Shown one piece after another: positions 24,963 to 32,838 of a stretch of DNA of 64,000 nt (its first letter is position 1; every line of letters starts with the position of its first letter). The DNA comes from Halodesulfovibrio aestuarii (GTDB lineage: Bacteria > Desulfobacterota > Desulfovibrionia > Desulfovibrionales > Desulfovibrionaceae): NCBI RefSeq assembly GCF_050571805.1, contig NZ_CP192219.1. One strand, given 5' to 3'. The position numbers and the translations under genes were made by a program. The notes under the pieces are model-generated. The model had not been told where the DNA came from. It was given only the letters and a program-made list of their open reading frames with translations, and ran no database searches.

Positions 24963-26354
24963 ATGATGATACGGAGGACTTTGGTAATCATGCTTGCAAT
25001 GGTTATATGCAGCATCTTGGGTGCTGGATATGCCGTGGCTCAGGAGAGTGTGCAGAAAGTACCAAAAGCTATGTCACAGGGGGATGCAACCCTTGGAGGA
25101 ATACACAAGCAGATTCTCGTACAGCGTGGCCTTTCTGAAGCGGCTAAAAAATGTATTGAATGCCATGCAAAGGAAACTCCCGGTATTGTAGATAACTGGA
25201 GAAACGGGCGCATGGCTCATGCGCAGGTTTCTTGTTATGATTGCCATGTTGTAGAAAAAACTTCTCCAATGGCCAGTCAGTGTAACGGCGTTCGGGGAAC
25301 AAATATTTACACCAGTCCGATGGTTTCTTCAAAAACCTGTTCCCGTTGCCATCCTGTAGAGGTATCGCAGTTCCTTGAAAGTTCTCATGCAAAACCGGCA
25401 TCAGAGCCTATTATGAATAATCCGACTTTCAATAAGTTGATGTATTACTACGAAGGTCTTGAGTTTACCGGTGTTGATCGTAACAGCCCTGAAGGCATGG
25501 CACCACGTGCTTCCGGTTGTCAGATGTGTCACGGTACTATTATTCAACTCGGTGCTGACAATAAGCCTGTCAACATGACATGGCCTGCCGGCCCCGGTCA
25601 GCGTTATCCGGACGGTTCTGTAGGGAACTGTTCTGTATGCCACACCCGTCATATGTTCTCTATTGCTGAAGCACGGAAACCGGAATCTTGTGGTACTTGC
25701 CATCTTGGGCCAGACCATCCGAATATTGAAATTTATGAGCAATCCAAACATGGTCAGATTTATGCTGCTCATGAAGCAGATTGGAATTTTGGTGCAGCAC
25801 CGGATACATGGGAACCGGGAGATTATGATGCCCCTACTTGTGCTGTATGTCATTTGAGTGGCATTGGTGAATTGAGTACTACCCATAATCCTGAAACACG
25901 TCTCAAGTGGCAACTCTACAGTAAGCGTTCTGAGATTAGATCAGGCACACGCGGCGCTGGTGAAGAAGGTGCCAAACGTATGCGTTTGGTATGTACGAAC
26001 TGCCACTCCACACTCCATACAGATTCAACAATGGCTACACTTGATGCTTCTGTTGCGCTCTATAATATCTACTGGGATAAAGCTGTAGCTATGAAGAAAG
26101 AACTCGCTGAGAAGAAACTACTTGGTGACGATCCTTGGAAGGACGGCTTCCAGCGGCTGATGTACTACCTCTGGCATCATGAAGGCCGTCGAGCCCGTCA
26201 AGGTGCCGCTATGAACGGGCCTGATTATGCTCACTGGCACGGCTTCTTCCAGCTCTTCCAGATGTTCATGGACATGCAGGCCATTTATGACTGGCGCATT
26301 AAAAATGGCAAAATAGAAGATCTGACTAATGTTGCCTGTCCTGGTCCTGACTAG
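24963..26354 (+). CDS. Octaheme hydroxylamine oxidoreductase-like cytochrome c
   Basis: A 463-residue exported cytochrome. The signal peptide spans about 1-27 (LVIMLAMVICSILGAGYAVA) with cleavage before QES. Eight CxxCH sites are present: CIECH, CYDCH, CSRCH, CQMCH, CSVCH, CGTCH, CAVCH and CTNCH. The C-terminal WHHEGRRARQGA and DYAHWHGFFQLF match HAO-family proteins. Pairing with a NrfH-like quinol dehydrogenase suggests the reductive epsilon-HAO type, reducing nitrite or hydroxylamine to ammonium, not the oxidative nitrifier enzyme. In a sulfate reducer this would detoxify or respire nitrogen oxides; that role is inference. GGAGG lies 5 bases upstream. Confidence 0.9.
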   Translation: MMIRRTLVIMLAMVICSILGAGYAVAQESVQKVPKAMSQGDATLGGIHKQILVQRGLSEAAKKCIECHAKETPGIVDNWRNGRMAHAQVSCYDCHVVEKTSPMASQCNGVRGTNIYTSPMVSSKTCSRCHPVEVSQFLESSHAKPASEPIMNNPTFNKLMYYYEGLEFTGVDRNSPEGMAPRASGCQMCHGTIIQLGADNKPVNMTWPAGPGQRYPDGSVGNCSVCHTRHMFSIAEARKPESCGTCHLGPDHPNIEIYEQSKHGQIYAAHEADWNFGAAPDTWEPGDYDAPTCAVCHLSGIGELSTTHNPETRLKWQLYSKRSEIRSGTRGAGEEGAKRMRLVCTNCHSTLHTDSTMATLDASVALYNIYWDKAVAMKKELAEKKLLGDDPWKDGFQRLMYYLWHHEGRRARQGAAMNGPDYAHWHGFFQLFQMFMDMQAIYDWRIKNGKIEDLTNVACPGPD

Positions 26355-26365
26355 CAGGTTCATGT

Positions 26366-26385
26366 CTGTACTGTACTGTACTGTA
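26366..26385. repeat. Four tandem copies of CTGTA
   Basis: A perfect pentanucleotide repeat in the 3' untranslated region of the HAO gene, just before its terminator. Confidence 0.7.
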
Positions 26386-26387
26386 AT

Positions 26388-26417
26388 AAAAAAACCCGCT
26401 GTAACAAGCGGGTTTTT
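26388..26417. terminator. Bidirectional terminator
   Basis: AACCCGCT/AGCGGGTT stem with a GTAACA-type loop and A and T runs on both sides. It serves the HAO gene and the convergent unknown gene. Confidence 0.9.
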
Positions 26418-26468
26418 ATCGTTCTATGAATCCTGTGCGTCGGTAATAACTACATGTCGAAGATAAAG

Positions 26469-26918
26469 TTATTCGGAAGGAACACCTTTGAAAGAAGGCA
26501 ACAGAGCTTTTTTAGCAAGCTTGGCATCAACTGTGAGGATAGGGCCTTCTTCTGTTTCGTGTACTTTGTAGTCTGTAATGACACGTAGATCGTTCGGGTG
26601 CATTACTTCTTTTTGGCGAACCATTTCTTCTACGATATCGACAAGCGTGGTCTTGGTTTCGTCAGTCAGGTCAAATTGTGCAAGAGAGCGGTGCAGGCCG
26701 TCTTCCCAACGGTCGCGTGGAAGAAAAGATGCGTTCCACGCAAATACGCCAAGACCGATGGCATTGTCGTCTCCGCTCAGGCTTTCGGATTCCGCAAGAA
26801 GCGGTTTACAAAATTTCATCACGGTGTCGGAGAAATCGTCAGCAGTAGATGCTTTACGGCGTTTTATGGCAGCAATGCGCTTTTTTATCTTCTGTTGGTC
26901 TTTTTTGGATTTAGCCAT
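26469..26918 (-). CDS. Conserved-looking hypothetical protein
   Basis: A 149-residue soluble protein with a strongly basic N-terminus (AKSKKDQQKIKKRIAAIKRR), then a mixed helical domain containing GLGVFAWNASFLPRDRWEDG. The well-formed AAGGAG 6 bases before ATG 26918 and normal codon usage support a real gene. No family is recognised and there is no export signal. It converges on the HAO gene; co-function is not implied. Confidence 0.65.
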   Translation of the reverse strand: MAKSKKDQQKIKKRIAAIKRRKASTADDFSDTVMKFCKPLLAESESLSGDDNAIGLGVFAWNASFLPRDRWEDGLHRSLAQFDLTDETKTTLVDIVEEMVRQKEVMHPNDLRVITDYKVHETEEGPILTVDAKLAKKALLPSFKGVPSE

Positions 26919-27025
26919 GCAGGGCTCCTTTTTCATAAGATGTCTGCCGCGTCATAGTGTTTTTATGAAAGAAGAGCAATATGCAGGCGTAAAACGCAGA
27001 TGGCATCAGACTTCAACAGATGATG

Positions 27026-27664
27026 TTAGGCTTTTTTACGGTAGTGCATGAAAGCTGCAAGTCCGAGGAGTCCGAGTATATAGCCGATTCCGCCGAAGAT
27101 ATCCTTCATGCTTGCTGTTGGCTGCAGAACTTCAGCGCTAAGTTTTCCAATTTTTGCCTTCACAGGAATAAGTTCCTGTCGAACGGCGTTTCGTATGAGC
27201 GTATCAAGTTCGCTCTTGGTCAGGGTGACCGTTGCGGCGTTGTTTGTTGCTTTCTGTGCAGGTGCTTCTGCTTTCACCACTTCGCTTGATTGACTTTCTG
27301 CTACCGGAGCTGAAACAGGAGCTGCGTCTGTGTAGTCTTCAGCTTCAAGTGTCCATGCGCCCGCGTGCCCTTGGCCGGCATCCAATGCAATAATAATAGG
27401 ATCCTTGGCCTTTATGGCGTCAGCAGAAAGGGTGAAAGACCATTCTCCGTTTGTGTCGGTGGTACCTTTTGCAACTGTTTTTCCTGTCTTTTTGTCAGTA
27501 GCGGTTACAGCACAATTTTGTGCCTTGTTTCCACTGGAGAAAAAAGATTCCGTATGTATTGTTGTTCCCTCTGCCCATGCAAAAATGTTTACTCTATGGG
27601 CAAAGGCGGAGGTTGTAAGAACACAGGTGATGATCAGTGCAAGTGTTATGGCTGGTAAACGCAT
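27026..27664 (-). CDS. NikL/CbiL-like nickel/cobalt transport accessory protein
   Basis: A 212-residue exported protein anchored at its C-terminus. The signal peptide ends TSAFA, leaving a mature N-terminus HRVNIFAWAEG. A DUF4198-like beta domain follows (FFSSGNKAQNCAVTATD, TDTNGEWSF). Next comes an Ala/Pro/Glu-rich linker, a Lys/Glu helix and one C-terminal membrane helix (FGGIGYILGLLGLAAFMHY). This organisation resembles the NikL/CbiL component of ECF nickel transporters. No cbiM, cbiQ or cbiO is nearby, so it is an orphan. ATG 27664 has AGGAG upstream. Confidence 0.75.
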   Translation of the reverse strand: MRLPAITLALIITCVLTTSAFAHRVNIFAWAEGTTIHTESFFSSGNKAQNCAVTATDKKTGKTVAKGTTDTNGEWSFTLSADAIKAKDPIIIALDAGQGHAGAWTLEAEDYTDAAPVSAPVAESQSSEVVKAEAPAQKATNNAATVTLTKSELDTLIRNAVRQELIPVKAKIGKLSAEVLQPTASMKDIFGGIGYILGLLGLAAFMHYRKKA

Positions 27665-27861
27665 ATTGGCTCCTGCTGGGTTTGCTGAATGTTGCACCGT
27701 TAGATTGAAGGTGTATAACGGCAACAAATTATCGCGTCCGTGTGACGATATATAAAAAAGTAGCACGGATCAAGAGGTCTATGCCGAATGTGTTTTATTC
27801 ATTATAATAAATGAAAATAAGGAATTATCATGGAAAAAGTGAGATTGATTAAATAAACAGC

Positions 27862-27890
27862 TTTACAGGATTGTTAATCCTTACTATGTA
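27862..27890 (+). promoter_or_regulatory. Promoter of the thi operon
   Basis: TTTACA at 27862-27867 and TATGTA at 27885-27890 with a 17-base spacer. Transcription would start near 27897, at the foot of the first TPP aptamer. Confidence 0.5.
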
Positions 27891-27895
27891 TATTC

Positions 27896-27992
27896 CAACA
27901 GCTAGGGGGGCCTTAACAGGCTGAGAGTGAGCGTAGGAGTTCTGACCCTTGAACCTGATGTGGTTTGTACCACCGGAGGAAAGCGAAACTGT
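27896..27992 (+). promoter_or_regulatory. TPP riboswitch aptamer 1
   Basis: All conserved blocks of the THI element are visible: GGGGGGCC...GGCTGAGAGTGA, ACCCTTGAACCTGAT, the GTGGTTTGTACCAC hairpin, and CGGAGGAAAGCGA. ACAG at the 5' end pairs with CTGT at the 3' end as P1. A terminator follows at 28006. Confidence 0.96.
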
Positions 27993-28005
27993 TTATGAGA
28001 ACTAT

Positions 28006-28035
28006 AAGCTTATCCGAAGGGGTAAGCTTTTTTTT
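28006..28035 (+). terminator. Terminator controlled by TPP riboswitch 1
   Basis: AAGCTTATCC pairs with its downstream partner GGGTAAGCTT around a GAAG loop, followed by a long T run. It is the expression platform of aptamer 1. Confidence 0.9.
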
Positions 28036-28038
28036 ATG

Positions 28039-28077
28039 CCTGTAGCGTAAAACGTACGACGTTTTACGGGATACAGG
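28039..28077. repeat. Long hairpin between the two TPP riboswitches
   Basis: CCTGTA (28039-28044) and CGTAAAACGT (28046-28055) pair with ACGTTTTACG (28059-28068) and TACAGG (28072-28077). The loop is three bases and there is a small internal loop. No T run follows, so it is not a classical terminator. Confidence 0.75.
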
Positions 28078-28087
28078 GTGTGTCAAC

Positions 28088-28178
28088 ATACAGCTAGGGG
28101 AGCCTTCGGGCTGAGAGTGAACGTTGTGTTCAGACCCTTTGAACCTGACGCGGTTTATACCGCCGGAGGAAGGCTAAG
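28088..28178 (+). promoter_or_regulatory. TPP riboswitch aptamer 2
   Basis: A second complete THI element: AGGGGAGCCTTCGGGCTGAG, the ACCCTTTGAACCTGA core, the GCGGTTTATACCGC hairpin and CGGAGGAAGGCT. AGC at the front can pair with GCT at the end. It lies about 100 bases downstream of aptamer 1 and directly precedes thiS. Confidence 0.96.
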
Positions 28179-28196
28179 TACTTAACTCGTATTCTG

Positions 28197-28222
28197 AGCT
28201 TGCCTTCGTGCAAGCTTTTTTT
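28197..28222 (+). terminator. Terminator controlled by TPP riboswitch 2
   Basis: AGCTTGC/GCAAGCT stem with a six-base loop and seven T. It lies 30 bases before thiS. Confidence 0.88.
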
Positions 28223-28252
28223 ATGCGATTAAAGCAGCAAAGGAACCCTATA

Positions 28253-28453
28253 ATGCAGCTAACTGTAAATGGTCAGATGCAACTGTGCAATGACGACACA
28301 ACCCTGCTTGAATATCTGCAGGGCAACGGCGTGGATGTAAAAGCGATTGTCGTAGAACTGAATCGAACCGTTGTGAAGGCTGATGATTTTGGAACTACCG
28401 TACTTAATGACGGGGATGTATTGGAAATCCTGCAATTCGTAGGAGGGGGCTAA
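28253..28453 (+). CDS. thiS: Sulfur carrier protein ThiS
   Basis: A 66-residue ubiquitin-fold protein ending FVGGG; the C-terminal glycine is adenylated by ThiF and thiocarboxylated to donate sulfur for the thiazole ring. ATG 28253 follows AAAGGA. The body (MQLTVNGQMQL, TTLLEYLQG, DGDVLEILQFVGGG) is typical. It is the first gene of thiSGHFE, behind two riboswitches. Its stop overlaps the thiG start (TAATG). Confidence 0.95.
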   Translation: MQLTVNGQMQLCNDDTTLLEYLQGNGVDVKAIVVELNRTVVKADDFGTTVLNDGDVLEILQFVGGG

Positions 28454-29241
28454 TGGAAGCGAACAACAACGACGCACTGGTTATCGGCGGAGTCAGCCTG
28501 ACCAGCAGACTTTTCACCGGAACCGGTAAATATGGCTCAGATACAATCATTCCTGATGTGTGCGAAGCGTCCGGATCTCAGGTTATCACTGTAGCGTTAC
28601 GAAGAGTCGACACAAACGCTGCAACAGGGAATGTAATGCAGCACATCCCTGAGCACATGCAACTGTTGCCGAACACCTCCGGTGCGCGCAATGCCGACGA
28701 AGCAGTTCGAATTGCTCGCTTGGCGCGCGCGGCCGGGTGTGGTGACTGGATTAAAATTGAAGTTATCTCCGACAATAAATACTTATTGCCGGACGGGTAC
28801 GAAACCGCAAAGGCTACAGAAATCCTTGCTAAAGAAGGGTTTGTTGTTCTGCCGTATGTAAATGCGGATTTGTATGTTGCGCGCGATCTGGTGAATGCCG
28901 GAGCCGCAGCCGTAATGCCTCTTGGTGCTCCTATCGGCAGTAACCGCGGGCTGATGACAAAAGAAATGGTTCGTATTCTGATTGATGAGATTGCATTACC
29001 GATTATTGTTGATGCAGGAATAGGCGCTCCGTCTCAGGCGTGTGAGGCTATGGAAATGGGTGCAGCAGCTTGTCTGGTAAATACCGCCATCGCAGCCTCC
29101 GGAGACCCTGTGGCAATGGGGCGGGCTTTTGGTGAAGCTGTCCGTGCAGGCCGCGCTGCGTATCTTGCGCAGACTGCAACCGTATCAACAGGCACTGCTG
29201 ATGCCTCATCTCCTTTGACCGGCTTTTTAGGCGGTATGTAA
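28453..29241 (+). CDS. thiG: Thiazole synthase ThiG
   Basis: A 262-residue TIM-barrel enzyme that builds the thiazole phosphate from dehydroglycine, deoxyxylulose phosphate and ThiS-thiocarboxylate. Motifs include SRLFTGTGKYGS at the N-terminus, WIKIEVISDNKYLLPD, AAVMPLGAPIGSNRG and IVDAGIGAPSQACEAMEMGA. The imine-forming Lys lies in the IKIE strand. The start overlaps thiS by one base, indicating translational coupling. Confidence 0.97.
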   Translation: MEANNNDALVIGGVSLTSRLFTGTGKYGSDTIIPDVCEASGSQVITVALRRVDTNAATGNVMQHIPEHMQLLPNTSGARNADEAVRIARLARAAGCGDWIKIEVISDNKYLLPDGYETAKATEILAKEGFVVLPYVNADLYVARDLVNAGAAAVMPLGAPIGSNRGLMTKEMVRILIDEIALPIIVDAGIGAPSQACEAMEMGAAACLVNTAIAASGDPVAMGRAFGEAVRAGRAAYLAQTATVSTGTADASSPLTGFLGGM

Positions 29242-29242
29242 C

Positions 29243-30349
29243 ATGGGATTTTCTGAGATTCTTTCGCAGTACGATTCGTTGGATATGGCAACGTATCTGG
29301 CAGCAGTTACGCCTGCCGATGTGGAGAGAGTGCTTGCAAAGCACTCGTTGACGCCACTCGATTACCTGACGTTGCTTTCTCCTGCAGCGGAGGGCATGCT
29401 TGAGGCCATGGCACAGAAAGCCAATGGCATTTCTATGCGTCACTTTGGAAAGACAATTCAACTCTTTACACCACTGTATCTTGCAAACTTTTGTACCAAC
29501 CAGTGTGTATATTGCGGATTTAATACTGCAAACCGTATTCCGCGATCACAACTTTCTGCGGATGAGGTACGTAAAGAAGGTGAAGCAATTGCGGCAACCG
29601 GATTGAAGCATCTCCTTATTCTAACGGGAGATGCCCCGTCTAAGTCGACAGTAGAGTATATTGGAGACTGTGCCAAAATTTTAGGCGAGTACTTCCCTTC
29701 GGTCAGTATCGAAGTTTACGCGCTGACACAGGATGAATACGCGTACCTTGAAACATGCGGCGTTGACGGGCTGACTCTTTTTCAGGAAACGTACAACAAA
29801 ACGCTCTATAAAGAATTGCACCCTAAGGGGCCGAAACGTAATTATGATTTTAGACTTGATGCTCCGGAACGTGGGTGTCAGGCAGGATTTCGTTCGGTAA
29901 CCATTGGTGCGCTGCTCGGACTGGAGGCAGTATGGCAGCGCGATGCATTTTTTACAGGTCTGCATGCAGGGTACTTACAGGATAACTACCCGGGAACAAG
30001 CATTGCTATTTCACCACCGAGAATGCGTCCGCATGTGGGATCATATGAACCTGCATCCATTGTGACGGACAGGAATTTAGTACAGTACGTTCTGGCGCTG
30101 CGTATTTTTCTGCATAATGTGGGTATCACTGTATCAACTCGTGAATCTGCATCACTGCGTGATAACATGATGCCGCTTGGTGTTACCAAAATGTCTGCCG
30201 GCGTTACCACTGCAGTTGGAGGGCATACGGCTGAAGATAACGGTACCGCGCAATTTGATATCTCAGATCCTCGCAGCGTTGAAGAAATGTGCAGAGCAAT
30301 TGAATCAAAAGGGTTCCAGCCTGTATTTAAAGATTGGCAACCTTTTTAG
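29243..30349 (+). CDS. thiH: 2-iminoacetate synthase ThiH
   Basis: A 368-residue radical-SAM enzyme that cleaves tyrosine to dehydroglycine for ThiG, the anaerobic alternative to ThiO. The CxxxCxxC motif (CTNQCVYC) is near residue 88, followed by the SAM-binding ILTGDAPS. The C-terminal half contains SPPRMRPHVG and STRESASLRDNMMPLGVTKMSAG split over two segments. It starts one base after the thiG stop. Presence of ThiH not ThiO fits an anaerobe. Confidence 0.97.
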   Translation: MGFSEILSQYDSLDMATYLAAVTPADVERVLAKHSLTPLDYLTLLSPAAEGMLEAMAQKANGISMRHFGKTIQLFTPLYLANFCTNQCVYCGFNTANRIPRSQLSADEVRKEGEAIAATGLKHLLILTGDAPSKSTVEYIGDCAKILGEYFPSVSIEVYALTQDEYAYLETCGVDGLTLFQETYNKTLYKELHPKGPKRNYDFRLDAPERGCQAGFRSVTIGALLGLEAVWQRDAFFTGLHAGYLQDNYPGTSIAISPPRMRPHVGSYEPASIVTDRNLVQYVLALRIFLHNVGITVSTRESASLRDNMMPLGVTKMSAGVTTAVGGHTAEDNGTAQFDISDPRSVEEMCRAIESKGFQPVFKDWQPF

Positions 30350-30367
30350 TTCATGCAGGAAGATCGT

Positions 30368-30979
30368 ATGGGTACTCATTCCGTATTGCAGGCTGGCTTG
30401 GCTCGTTATCTTACTCCAGAGCAGATGCAAAAACTTGCTTCTGTGACTGTGGGGATTGCCGGTTGCGGCGGGTTGGGGTCTAACAGTGCCTTTATGTTAG
30501 CTCGAAGCGGCATCCGGAACTTTGTCATTGTGGATTATGATGTAGTGGACTCTTCAAATCTGAACAGACAGTTCTTTTTTGAAGATCAGCTTGGGTTGTC
30601 AAAAGTTGAAGTGTGCAGGGCTAACCTGCTCCGAATAGACAATACCTTGACCATTACGACACATAATGCTCGGATAACACCACACACCGCACCGCAATAC
30701 TTTGCCGGCTGTGATATTATTCTTGAAGCTCTGGACAGTGTTGACGGTAAAAAGATGATGGCAGAGTTGTATTTGTCTGATTCGCGTCTGTTTGTCTCAG
30801 CTTCCGGTATGGCAGGCTGGGGTGAACCGTATATGCAGAAACGAAAAATTCGTGATGATGCTGTTCTTGTTGGTGATTTTACAACTGATATTGCCGATCA
30901 TCCGCCTATGGCGCCCAAAGTGCTTATGGCAGCCGCTATGCAGGCAGATGTAGTGCTAACGCATATTTTGGGGAAGTAG
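30368..30979 (+). CDS. thiF: ThiS adenylyltransferase ThiF, short form
   Basis: A 203-residue E1-like enzyme that adenylates the ThiS C-terminus. GIAGCGGLGSNSAFMLARSG is the nucleotide-binding loop near residue 29, followed by VDYDVVDSSNLNRQFFF with the Arg finger. ATG 30368 has AGGAAG 5 bases upstream and is preferred over ATG 30353. It lacks the zinc-binding CxxC pairs of E. coli ThiF, as do many short ThiF proteins in Desulfovibrio and clostridia. Fourth gene of the thi operon. Confidence 0.92.
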   Translation: MGTHSVLQAGLARYLTPEQMQKLASVTVGIAGCGGLGSNSAFMLARSGIRNFVIVDYDVVDSSNLNRQFFFEDQLGLSKVEVCRANLLRIDNTLTITTHNARITPHTAPQYFAGCDIILEALDSVDGKKMMAELYLSDSRLFVSASGMAGWGEPYMQKRKIRDDAVLVGDFTTDIADHPPMAPKVLMAAAMQADVVLTHILGK

Positions 30980-30980
30980 T

Positions 30981-31619
30981 ATGAATTTTCAAGAAATTTT
31001 AGATACCGATATCTATGCATTGACCGACGAAGGTTTGTCCAAAGGCCGGTCTAATATTGAAGTGGTTGATGCCATGCTTAAGGCTGGCATTAAAGTTCTT
31101 CAATATAGAGAAAAAGACAAAAAATCTGGCGTAATGCTGGATGAATGTTTACAGATTCGTGCCATGACAAGGCAGGCAGGTTGTAAGTTTATTGTTAACG
31201 ACTATGTAGACATCGCTATTCTATGTGATGCAGACGGCGTACATGTCGGACAAGAAGATATACCAGTACCTAAAGTGCGTCAGCTTCTTGGTGCAGATAA
31301 AATTATCGGGCTTTCCACCCACACACCAGAAGAATGTAAGCGTGCTATTGAACTTGGCGCGGACTACGTTGGTGTAGGGCCGATTTTCGCGACCCAGACT
31401 AAAAAAGATGTCTGTGCTCCGGTTGGATATGAATATCTTGAGTATGTTACTAAGCAACATAGCATACCGCACGTAGCCATCGGCGGAATCAAGCTGCACA
31501 ATATTCAGGATGTGGCACAGCACGGTGCCCGTTGCTGTGCAATTGTTTCTGAGATTGTAGGTGCAGATGACATAACTGCAACCGTGCTTGCATTGCGTAA
31601 GGCAATGGCCTCCAAGTAA
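30981..31619 (+). CDS. thiE: Thiamine-phosphate synthase
   Basis: A 212-residue TIM-barrel enzyme joining hydroxymethylpyrimidine diphosphate and thiazole phosphate. Visible motifs are VLQYREKDK, FIVNDYVDIAILCDADGVHVGQED in two parts, IGLSTHTPEE, YVGVGPIFATQTKKD and the phosphate-binding IGGI. It starts two bases after thiF. Last gene of the operon, ended by the terminator at 31648. No thiC or thiD is in the window, so the pyrimidine branch is elsewhere. Confidence 0.96.
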   Translation: MNFQEILDTDIYALTDEGLSKGRSNIEVVDAMLKAGIKVLQYREKDKKSGVMLDECLQIRAMTRQAGCKFIVNDYVDIAILCDADGVHVGQEDIPVPKVRQLLGADKIIGLSTHTPEECKRAIELGADYVGVGPIFATQTKKDVCAPVGYEYLEYVTKQHSIPHVAIGGIKLHNIQDVAQHGARCCAIVSEIVGADDITATVLALRKAMASK

Positions 31620-31647
31620 CGGCTAGTTAACAAGAGAAAACAGCAAG

Positions 31648-31680
31648 GCTGCCCTTCGTAAAGAAGGGCAGCTTTTTTTT
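31648..31680 (+). terminator. Terminator of the thi operon
   Basis: GCTGCCCTTC/GAAGGGCAGC stem, GTAAA loop, and eight T. Confidence 0.94.
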
Positions 31681-31830
31681 GTGGAATTTTCGTCATGAAC
31701 TAACTCTTATTGGTTGGGGATTTTGTAAAAATAACAAGAAATCAATAAGGTAATCCTGTTGTTGCTTGTGTGTTTTAGGTACTAATTGAATATGCGTCTT
31801 GTATTCTTTGTCAGATTTGAAGGAGCGCAT

Positions 31831-32829
31831 ATGTGGCGTAAAATTTCCTTTCTTATCCTGATACTCACTCTTGTCTGTATTGAAGTTGCACATTGCGAAA
31901 AGGTCTTCGTTGCTAAGGCAGCCAAACGGCATGTGCATATGACAGGCTTTACTCGTCCGCGAACTATTATAACCGTCTCCAGTGAAGAAAATGCTCGATG
32001 TATTGCTGTGTATGCTGATGTTGGAGATGTAATTAAACCGGATGGCGTATTTGCACGCCTGAATTCTATATTCGTTGATCTTGATATCCGCCGTAATCTT
32101 GAGAAGCAGGAAGCAATTAAAAGTGCTGTTACTTATTATTCAAAAGAAGCTGAAAGGTATCGTTCTCTCATAGCTAAAGACTATGCAGCACAGACTACTC
32201 TGGATGCTCTAAAGCGTGATTTAGACTCAGCACGCGAAGAAATAGATGCCCTGAAAGTTGAAGAGATGATTTTGCGGGAGCATAAGAATCGCCATTCTAT
32301 AGTTGCGCCCGTGGGGTGGCGGGTTATTGAACGGTATATTGAACCGGGAGAATTGGTTCACGACGGTGATGAACTGGCAAAAATTGGTAATTTCAATGTG
32401 TTGCTCGTTTCGTTCGCCCTTACTCCTTCCGAACTTATTACGTTGCAAAAAATGGATAAAATTGAACTGGAATTGCCAGAATTAAACCAAAAAGTTGCCG
32501 CGCGTATTGAATATGTTTCCCCTGATTTCGATTCCGAGATGCGTAAGATAGAAGTGGAATTAGCTATAGATACATTTCCTGTCGAAAAGCGCGGGGGGAT
32601 TCGAGCTGATTTGTATCTTCCGATGGAAGAGGCCAAGGGCGCCATCGTTGTACCGGAAAGTGCACTGGTTCAAGGGTACGAAGAAGCATTTCTTATACGG
32701 GAGTCAGGTGAAGAAGTTCCGGTTATTGTTATGGGGGATGGATATCAGCGTGGTACCAAGCGTGTGCGTTCCAAAGACATTTCAGTTGGAGAGCGTTTTT
32801 TAACGAACCCGCCACAAACTGGCTTTTAG
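31831..32829 (+). CDS. RND efflux adaptor (membrane fusion protein)
   Basis: A 332-residue periplasmic adaptor. Signal peptide residues 1-22 (KISFLILILTLVCIEVAHC; the cysteine near 22 could be lipidated). A lipoyl half-motif, a helical hairpin of about residues 85-150 rich in Lys/Glu and a beta-barrel with GELVHDGDELAKIG follow, the HlyD/AcrA pattern. ATG 31831 has AAGGAG upstream; the 15-codon longer form does not. It lies 9 bases before the RND pump gene. No TolC-type outer-membrane channel is nearby. Confidence 0.88.
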   Translation: MWRKISFLILILTLVCIEVAHCEKVFVAKAAKRHVHMTGFTRPRTIITVSSEENARCIAVYADVGDVIKPDGVFARLNSIFVDLDIRRNLEKQEAIKSAVTYYSKEAERYRSLIAKDYAAQTTLDALKRDLDSAREEIDALKVEEMILREHKNRHSIVAPVGWRVIERYIEPGELVHDGDELAKIGNFNVLLVSFALTPSELITLQKMDKIELELPELNQKVAARIEYVSPDFDSEMRKIEVELAIDTFPVEKRGGIRADLYLPMEEAKGAIVVPESALVQGYEEAFLIRESGEEVPVIVMGDGYQRGTKRVRSKDISVGERFLTNPPQTGF

Positions 32830-32838
32830 TGAGAGGTT

